In this document: positions 6,975-11,973 of the stretch, in pieces
Layout of the letters: each line of letters opens with the position of its first letter
How positions within the stretch are numbered: position 1 is the first letter of the stretch
Source: Bacteroides sp.
Lineage (GTDB): Bacteria > Bacteroidota > Bacteroidia > Bacteroidales > SM23-62
DNA length: 11,973 bases
Direction: 5' to 3'
Assembly: GCA_030589965.1 (NCBI GenBank)
Contig: JAUUZM010000054.1
Coordinates: 1-11,973, forward strand
Made by a program: the position numbers and the translations under genes
Notes under the pieces: generated by a model
What the model was told of the DNA's origin: nothing
The model's input: only the letters and a program-made list of their open reading frames with translations
Databases searched by the model: none

Positions 6975-7775
6975 ATGACAAAACCAAAAGCCCCTGAATT
7001 ATTACTTCTTTTGCTTCTCATACCTCTGATTTCTTTTGGACAAACCCCAATTACTTCCCCGGAATTAGAAATTGGTATCGAGGAACATCTGGATGAATTC
7101 TTGCCACCCGACATTACCCTAACGGATGAAAAGGGAGATCGAATAACTCTGGAAAACCTGATTGATAAACCAACCATTATCAACCTGGTATACTATCGTT
7201 GTCCCGGAATTTGCAGTCCCCTGATGGAGGGACTTGCGGATGCCATGAATAAGGTCAAATTAGAAGCCGGAATAGACTACCAGGTCCTTACTATTAGTTT
7301 TGATCCTCGGGAATCAATTGACCTGGGAATTCGAAAAAAGACCAATTATCTGAACCTGATGAGCAATGCCGATCCCTTTAAGGATGGCTGGAAATTCTTT
7401 GTCTCTGACAGTGCAAATATCAACCGGCTTACCGAAGCTGTAGGATTCAAATATAAACGAACCGGAAATGATTTTATCCACGCTGCCTCTATCTGCGTAG
7501 TCTCACCGGATGGTAAAATTACCAGGTACCTGAACGGCACATATTTCCTTCCTTTCGAAATTACTATGGCATTAACAGAAGCTTCCAAGGGGATTTCAGC
7601 ACCCACTGTGAACAGAGTCCTGGAGTTTTGCTTTGCTTATGATCCTGTGGGACAAAGATATGTGCTCAGTATGACACGTGTAGCAGCTCCTATCATTACC
7701 CTGACTGCATTAATTATCGTGTTGATTTTGGTTATACAAGGCAAAAGGAATAAGAAAAAAATCGCACTCGAATGA
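6975..7775 (+). CDS. SCO1/SenC-family copper chaperone for cytochrome oxidase
   Basis: This 266-residue periplasm-facing thioredoxin-like protein is predicted to deliver copper to, or reduce, the CuA site of COX2. The copper ligands are visible: C76 and C80 in the CPGIC motif, plus H169 in DFIHAAS. The N-terminus has a signal sequence (poly-Leu core at 9-15) with a likely cleavage after SFG, leaving Q23. A C-terminal membrane helix (about 237-254) with a basic tail follows the segment FCFAYDPVGQRYV. This makes the protein longer than minimal SCO and anchored at the C-terminus instead of the N-terminus. The first ATG in frame with the signal peptide is 6975. The stop overlaps the COX1 start (ATGA, 7772-7775), so it is the first gene of the oxidase operon. 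Confidence 0.92.
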   Translation: MTKPKAPELLLLLLLIPLISFGQTPITSPELEIGIEEHLDEFLPPDITLTDEKGDRITLENLIDKPTIINLVYYRCPGICSPLMEGLADAMNKVKLEAGIDYQVLTISFDPRESIDLGIRKKTNYLNLMSNADPFKDGWKFFVSDSANINRLTEAVGFKYKRTGNDFIHAASICVVSPDGKITRYLNGTYFLPFEITMALTEASKGISAPTVNRVLEFCFAYDPVGQRYVLSMTRVAAPIITLTALIIVLILVIQGKRNKKKIALE

Positions 7776-9382
7776 TAAATGCAAAACTAGAAAGAAGGGA
7801 ACCAAGTTTTTATGATGTAAGTGAACGCAAGGGGATACTTGCGTGGATTCTGTCTACTGACCATAAGAGAATCGGATTGTTGTATTTATACAGCATTATG
7901 TCCTTTTTCATTATTGGTGCCATCCTGGGATTATTAATGAAGCTTGAATTACTTGCACCCGGGAAGACGATCATGGAAGCCAAGACCTATAATGGGGTAT
8001 TTACCCTGCATGGCATCATCATGATTTTCCTGATCGTAATTCCAGGTTTGCCTGCTGTATTCGGAAACTTCATGCTTCCAATTCTAATCGGAGCAAAAGA
8101 TGTGGCCTTCCCCAGATTAAATCTTTTATCCTGGTATATATATATATTTGGTGCTATTCTGGCAGTTGCCTCACAATTTATGAGCGGGGGTCCTCCTGAT
8201 ACAGGTTGGACATTTTATGCTCCTTACAGTTTTAAAACTACTACGAATATGCTTCCCGCAGTGCTGGGAGCATTTGTCCTTGGATTTTCATCCATCCTTA
8301 CAGGCTTGAATTTTATTGTGACCATCCACAGGATGCGAGCCCCGGGCATGACCTGGCTTAAAATGCCTCTTTTTCCATGGACACTGTATGGTACCGCCTG
8401 GATTCAATTACTGGCAACTCCGGTGATAGGCATTACATTGCTTATGACGGTTGGAGAACGTATTTTTAATATTGGTTTTTTTGATCCGGCCCTTGGAGGG
8501 GACCCTATTCTCTACCAGCATCTGTTCTGGATTTACTCCCATCCGGCAGTATATGTTATGATTCTACCCGCAATGGGAGCTATTTCTGAGATTCTTCCGA
8601 CTTTTGCCCAAAAAACAATATTCGGGTATAAGGCCATTATCATTTCTACTCTGGCTATTGCATTTGTGGGCTATTTCGTTTGGGGGCATCATATGTTCAC
8701 CTCAGGAATGAGCGGGGTTGCGTTGTATGTCTTTTCCATTCTAACCTTCCTGGTGGCAATCCCCAGCGGAGTTAAGGTATTTAACTGGATTTCAACTATA
8801 TATAAAGGATCCATTAACCTTAAGACTCCCTTCTACTGGGCGGTATCCTTTATATTTGTATTTATGATTGGTGGACTGACTGGACTTGTACTGGGAGCTC
8901 TTGCAACAGATGTTCATGTTCATGATACACATTTTGTCGTTGCCCATTTTCACTTTATCGTATTTGGTGGTGTTGGATTTGCCTTTATGGGGGCAATTCA
9001 TTATTGGTTCCCCAAGATGTTCGGAAGAATGTATGAGGAAACCTGGGCAAATGTGGGATGGTTAATTTTCTTCATAGGCTTTCTGACTCTTTACCTGCCC
9101 ATGTTTTACCTGGGAATAGCAGGTATGCCCAGAAGATATTTCGATTATCTTCCCCAATTTCATGGAGGTAATATAATTTCTTCATTGGGGGCCATCGTAA
9201 TGATAATGGGATTAGTAATTATCATTACCAACCTTGTTCGTTCCGCAAAATTCGGCAATCCCGTTGAGAGTGATAATCCATGGAATGGAAAAACCCTGGA
9301 ATGGACTGTAGAATCTCCCCCATCTTTGGAAAATTTCGAAGAAATTCCGATTATTGATAAGGGACCTTATGACTATGAATAA
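7772..9382 (+). CDS. ctaD: Cytochrome c oxidase subunit I, A2-type heme-copper oxidase
   Basis: This 536-residue, 12-helix catalytic subunit reduces oxygen to water and pumps protons across the inner membrane. The ligands are complete: H80 and H394 for the low-spin heme, H392 for the high-spin heme, and H257, H306 and H307 for CuB. Y261 is placed for the His-Tyr crosslink. Helix VI reads IYSHPAVY (254-261): the Glu of A1 oxidases (HPEVY) is replaced by Ala, and the preceding Tyr-Ser is the hallmark of the A2 subfamily. The K-channel lysine is present (K335 in PSGVKVF), with Ser in place of the usual Thr. D110 and N117 in the KDVAFPRLN region correspond to D-channel entry residues. The start motif STDHKRIG is at 28-35. 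The gene overlaps SCO by 4 bp and COX3 by up to 14 bp. Confidence 0.97.
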   Translation: MINAKLERREPSFYDVSERKGILAWILSTDHKRIGLLYLYSIMSFFIIGAILGLLMKLELLAPGKTIMEAKTYNGVFTLHGIIMIFLIVIPGLPAVFGNFMLPILIGAKDVAFPRLNLLSWYIYIFGAILAVASQFMSGGPPDTGWTFYAPYSFKTTTNMLPAVLGAFVLGFSSILTGLNFIVTIHRMRAPGMTWLKMPLFPWTLYGTAWIQLLATPVIGITLLMTVGERIFNIGFFDPALGGDPILYQHLFWIYSHPAVYVMILPAMGAISEILPTFAQKTIFGYKAIIISTLAIAFVGYFVWGHHMFTSGMSGVALYVFSILTFLVAIPSGVKVFNWISTIYKGSINLKTPFYWAVSFIFVFMIGGLTGLVLGALATDVHVHDTHFVVAHFHFIVFGGVGFAFMGAIHYWFPKMFGRMYEETWANVGWLIFFIGFLTLYLPMFYLGIAGMPRRYFDYLPQFHGGNIISSLGAIVMIMGLVIIITNLVRSAKFGNPVESDNPWNGKTLEWTVESPPSLENFEEIPIIDKGPYDYE

Positions 9383-9980
9383 TATGGAAGAACACAGAGA
9401 TGATATAGGATCACGATTTGGAATGTGGCTGTTCATATTTACCGAATTATTGCTCTTTGCAGGTTTGTTTCTGGTATATGCTGTTTATCGTTTTTTAAAC
9501 AGAGATGCATTTCAATTTGCAGCAGAAGAACTTAACACCTTCGTTGGTGCCTTAAATACAGTTTTATTACTCGCAAGTTCGGCCACTATCGCCATGTCGA
9601 TTACAGCCCTTCAAAAGAATAAAAAAGTTCTTTCTTTAGGATTGCTTGGATTTACAGTACTGGTTGGATTGGTATTTCTGGTTAATAAATATTTTGAATG
9701 GAGTCTGAAAATTGAGCATGGCCTGTTCCCGGGTTCAGAATTATTGCTTGAGTATGGCAAGGGAGAAGTATTATTTTTTGGATTGTACTTTTTCATGACC
9801 GGACTGCATGCTCTCCATATAATAGTTGGGCTTGTTTTTATCCTTGTTGTTTTCGTGCGAATACAGAAGGGAAGAATCAACTCTGAGAATTTCGTGCATT
9901 TGGAAAATGCCGGATTATACTGGCACCTGGTCGATATTATCTGGATCTTTCTATTTCCGCTTTTTTACCTGATTACCTAA
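9369..9980 (+). CDS. ctaE: Cytochrome c oxidase subunit III
   Basis: This is the non-catalytic COX3 membrane subunit that stabilises the oxidase core. The 203-residue form has five predicted helices (about 18-40, 57-81, 88-107, 134-165 and 183-202). This is the short five-helix type, not the seven-helix mitochondrial type. Family features are GMWLFIFTE with E26, MTGLHALHIIVG in helix 4, and YWHLVDIIWIFLF at 184-196. Three ATG codons are in frame at 9369, 9375 and 9384. I chose 9369 because AAGGGA (9359-9364) lies 4 nt upstream; it overlaps COX1 by 14 bp. The 9384 start would follow the COX1 stop by one base and still keep all helices. Confidence 0.93.
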   Translation: MTMNNMEEHRDDIGSRFGMWLFIFTELLLFAGLFLVYAVYRFLNRDAFQFAAEELNTFVGALNTVLLLASSATIAMSITALQKNKKVLSLGLLGFTVLVGLVFLVNKYFEWSLKIEHGLFPGSELLLEYGKGEVLFFGLYFFMTGLHALHIIVGLVFILVVFVRIQKGRINSENFVHLENAGLYWHLVDIIWIFLFPLFYLIT

Positions 9981-9989
9981 AAGATAATT

Positions 9990-10280
9990 ATGAGTAATAA
10001 CGAAGACAAACATCATATTGTACCATTCAGGACATTTATTATAGTCCTGGCTGCCCTGCTGACTTTTACTTTTATATCCATTGCTGTCACAAATTATGAA
10101 CTGGGTGCATTTACAGTTTTGGCGGCAATGTTGCTTGCAACTGCCAAGACTATTTTAGTCCTGGTATATTTCATGCACCTGAAATTCGATGTCAAAATAT
10201 TCGGCATATTAATCACTGCCGTACTGGCCTTAATCGGGGCAGTCATTTTTATTACATTACTTGATTACATATTCAGATAA
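9990..10280 (+). CDS. Cytochrome c oxidase subunit IV (prokaryotic COX4 type)
   Basis: This small 96-residue membrane protein has three helices (about 13-33, 39-61 and 70-92) and belongs to the prokaryotic COX4/CtaF-like family of oxidase accessory subunits. The family signature is the second helix and its exit, AKTILVLVYFMHLKFD (52-67), with a buried Lys (K53) and a conserved His (H63). It sits 9 bp after COX3 and 2 bp before COX2 inside the oxidase operon. The subunit's exact function is not known; it is thought to support assembly or stability. It has no sequence relation to mitochondrial COX4. Confidence 0.88.
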   Translation: MSNNEDKHHIVPFRTFIIVLAALLTFTFISIAVTNYELGAFTVLAAMLLATAKTILVLVYFMHLKFDVKIFGILITAVLALIGAVIFITLLDYIFR

Positions 10281-10282
10281 TT

Positions 10283-11227
10283 ATGTATTCTGTTGATAAA
10301 TTAGATGCTTCCAGCTTTGTCGAAGGTGTTGACAGGGTGTTTATCATTATTCTGGGATTTAGTTTTTTGTTCCTTATTGTACTAACGTTCCTGATGGTAT
10401 GGTTTATTTTCAAGTACAGAAAATCCAAACATCCGAAAGCCGTTCAGATTGAGGGGAACACGAAGCTGGAAATCGCCTGGACTGGTGGAGCATTTATACT
10501 TGTGATTGCACTATTCTTCGTCGGCTGGGCAGGGTACAAACCCATGTTAAATGTTCCTGATGATGCCATGAAGATTACAGCCATAGCCCGAATGTGGCAG
10601 TTCAATTTCTTGTATGAAAATGGAAAAATGACGGATAGCCTGGTCATACCTGTAGATCAGGCAGTCGAACTAGATCTGGTCGCCCTTGATGTGATTCACA
10701 GCCTTTATATCCCGGCATTCAGGGTGAAAGAAGATATGGTTCCCGGAATCGAAAAAAACATGTGGTTCAAGTCCTTGCGGGAAGGAGGATACGACCTTTT
10801 TTGTGCTGAATATTGCGGTCTTGAACATTCATTCATGAATGCCCGTGTCAGGGTATTATCAGACTCTGCCTATCAAGCGTGGTATGTTGATACCACAAAG
10901 GTTGAAATCCCGACGGACATCCCTGCCTGGCAGGCCGGACTAAGGGTAATGCAGAAAAACGGTTGCGTTGCCTGTCATACTTCAGATGGAAATAAGCTTG
11001 TTGGTCCAACTTACCTGGGAGTTTACGGGCATATGGTTGAAGTTGAAACGGGTGGAAGAACCCGGCAGGTCATGGCGGATTCAATGTACATTAGAAATTC
11101 CATACTGGATCCCGGTTCTGATATCGTAAAGGGTTATAATAAAGGACTAATGCTTTCGTATGAGGGCCTGGTTTCTGATGAAGAAATAGGACTTATCATT
11201 GAATACCTGAAACACCTCAATAATTAG
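10283..11227 (+). CDS. ctaC: Cytochrome c oxidase subunit II with fused cytochrome c (caa3 type)
   Basis: This 314-residue electron-entry subunit has two N-terminal helices (about 20-43 and 66-84) and a periplasmic CuA cupredoxin domain, followed by a class I cytochrome c domain. The CuA ligands are complete: H139, and C174, E176, C178, H182 and M185 in CAEYCGLEHSFM. W105 sits in the usual electron-entry position, although the typical aromatic cluster reads MWQFNF here. The heme c motif is CVACH (228-232) with the likely axial Met M290 in GLMLSYEG. No cleavable signal peptide or lipobox is seen, so TM1 serves as the export signal. It is the last gene of the operon, whereas COX2 usually precedes COX1. 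The fused heme identifies a caa3 oxidase that can accept electrons from a membrane donor without a soluble cytochrome c. Confidence 0.96.
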   Translation: MYSVDKLDASSFVEGVDRVFIIILGFSFLFLIVLTFLMVWFIFKYRKSKHPKAVQIEGNTKLEIAWTGGAFILVIALFFVGWAGYKPMLNVPDDAMKITAIARMWQFNFLYENGKMTDSLVIPVDQAVELDLVALDVIHSLYIPAFRVKEDMVPGIEKNMWFKSLREGGYDLFCAEYCGLEHSFMNARVRVLSDSAYQAWYVDTTKVEIPTDIPAWQAGLRVMQKNGCVACHTSDGNKLVGPTYLGVYGHMVEVETGGRTRQVMADSMYIRNSILDPGSDIVKGYNKGLMLSYEGLVSDEEIGLIIEYLKHLNN

Positions 11228-11296
11228 AGCATCGCTTTGATCCTTTCATTACACTGTTTTATCTCGTACTGGTCCCTTAATAATTAATTTCCTCAT

Positions 11297-11318
11297 GGTG
11301 ATCTAAATCACCCTTTTT
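11297..11318 (+). terminator. Hairpin with T-run after the cox operon; also resembles a Crp/Fnr operator
   Basis: GGTGAT (11297-11302) and ATCACC (11307-11312) form a perfect 6-bp stem around the loop CTAA, followed by C and five T residues (11314-11318). This fits a short intrinsic terminator 70 bp after the COX2 stop. The dyad also reads GTGA-N6-TCAC, the core of Crp/Fnr-family binding sites, and lies about 90 bp before the sigma-factor start. The two roles cannot be separated from sequence alone. Confidence 0.5.
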
Positions 11319-11403
11319 AATTCTGCAAATTAGTTAAATAGGTATATTTTTATATTCGAACCTTTTTAATAATTTGTTTGAGTATTATTTTCGTAAGAGC
11401 TAA

Positions 11404-11973
11404 ATGAGAGTATTATCAGCTGCAGATATTATAAATGGAATTGCCAGGAGAAAGGACAGCGTGATCCGGTATGTATACAAAACCTGCTATCCGGATGTCA
11501 GAAAGATGATCCTTTCAAACGGGGGTAGTGAACAAGATGCTGAAGATACTTTTCAGGAAGGAGTCACCAAAGTATACCAGAAGATCACCCAGCATGGCCT
11601 TCAGCTTAGCTGTAAATTCGGGACATACTTGTACTCCGTTTGCCGGTTTCTATGGCTTCAGGAGCTTGAGAAAAAATCAGTTTCAGGAAGTAATGTCCAG
11701 GTTATGGATGAATTCATTGATGACGAAACAGCTAATAACAAAATCAGGGAAAATTCTGAGCTAAAACTCTACGAACAGCATTTCAGGGAACTAAGTAAGG
11801 AATGCCAGAAGGTTCTTAATATGTACTTTCGAAATGCATCCATGGAAGAAATTTCTGTCGTCATGGAATATAAAAATGTGCAGATAGCCAAGGATAAAAA
11901 ATACCGTTGCAAGAAATCCCTTATGAATAAGATATATAATAACCCGGTGTATAAACAACTGCAAGATGAGATA
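11404..11973 (+). CDS. Sigma-70 family (ECF-like) RNA polymerase sigma factor, 3' end cut by the window
   Basis: The frame from ATG 11404 stays open for 190 codons to the window edge, with an in-frame TAA immediately before the ATG that fixes it as the earliest start. A region 2-like segment, SEQDAEDTFQEGVTKVY (42-58), has the acidic DAED-F-QE pattern of sigma region 2. A linker rich in Asp/Asn follows (about 100-120). Region 4 starts near LSKECQKVLNMYF (130-142) and continues through MEEISVVMEYKN and the recognition-helix-like segment IAKDKKYRCKKSL (161-173). The two-domain layout without region 3 is ECF-like, and the usual length of about 190-200 residues means the stop is probably close by. 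No anti-sigma factor is visible; one could lie downstream. A convincing promoter upstream of it was not found. Confidence 0.85.
   Translation, partial: MRVLSAADIINGIARRKDSVIRYVYKTCYPDVRKMILSNGGSEQDAEDTFQEGVTKVYQKITQHGLQLSCKFGTYLYSVCRFLWLQELEKKSVSGSNVQVMDEFIDDETANNKIRENSELKLYEQHFRELSKECQKVLNMYFRNASMEEISVVMEYKNVQIAKDKKYRCKKSLMNKIYNNPVYKQLQDEI

Noticed and set aside
6953..6997. Fourteen-codon out-of-frame ORF (ATG at 6953) overlapping the SCO start, a possible leader peptide
   Set aside because: The ATG overlaps the candidate -7 box and would lie upstream of the predicted transcription start. The peptide has no recognisable attenuation feature.
8135..8146. (TA)6 dinucleotide run inside COX1, a possible phase-variation tract
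   Set aside because: It encodes Y-I-Y-I in a membrane helix, is short, and slippage would destroy an essential respiratory subunit. It is most simply explained by codon choice.
11386..11393. TATTTTCG as a -7 element for the sigma-factor gene
   Set aside because: It has one mismatch to TAnnTTTG but no TTG at the correct distance, and would leave a leader of only a few bases.
11528..11764. 78-codon plus-strand ORF near the right edge
   Set aside because: It lies wholly inside the sigma-factor gene in a different frame. The sigma frame has recognisable regions 2 and 4 and this one does not.

Overview
The window looks like chromosomal DNA of an aerobic or microaerobic member of the Bacteroidota, probably a free-living lineage near Marinilabiliales or Bacteroidales. 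The evidence is a PorV/PorQ-family outer-membrane protein, a BT0820-like HAD protein, exported proteins whose predicted mature N-terminus is Gln, no strong Shine-Dalgarno sequences, AT-rich leaders and moderate GC. The placement is inferred from protein families only. Nothing suggests a mobile element, phage, CRISPR array, tRNA or rRNA.

Layout. Positions 1-185 carry no gene but hold a short run of DnaA-box-like 9-mers at the very edge and an AT-rich leader with an inverted repeat. A YegS/DgkA-type lipid kinase follows on the plus strand (186-1160). It meets tail to tail, with a 26-bp overlap, a minus-strand block read from right to left: serine acetyltransferase (cysE), cysteine synthase (cysK), a small BT0820-like HAD hydrolase and a type I glutaminyl-peptide cyclotransferase lipoprotein. 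A separate minus-strand gene (4619-5704) encodes a PorV/PorQ-family outer-membrane protein. It diverges, across only 38 bp, from a plus-strand pair: phosphatidylserine synthase (pssA) and the small FGAM synthase subunit purS, which overlap by ATGA.

After a 243-bp gap comes a compact plus-strand respiratory operon (6975-11227): SCO copper chaperone, COX1, COX3, COX4 and a COX2 with a fused C-terminal cytochrome c. This is a caa3-type oxidase. COX1 carries the YSHP signature of A2-type heme-copper oxidases. A hairpin with a T-run follows the operon, and the window ends inside a sigma-70 family (ECF-like) sigma factor that starts at 11404 and is cut by the window edge.

How the genes fit together. 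CysE makes O-acetylserine and CysK turns it into cysteine. The CysE C-terminus ends in -WVI, the kind of tail that docks into CysK. SCO would load copper into the CuA site of COX2, and cytochrome c electrons pass through COX2 to COX1. The glutaminyl cyclase would cap the Gln left at the N-terminus of exported proteins, and two proteins in this window (PorV-like and SCO) have such predicted N-termini. I see mostly conserved housekeeping and respiratory genes and no convincing new multi-gene system. The best leads are the regulatory dyad at 11297-11312, the pssA-purS coupling, and the cyclase with its likely local substrates.
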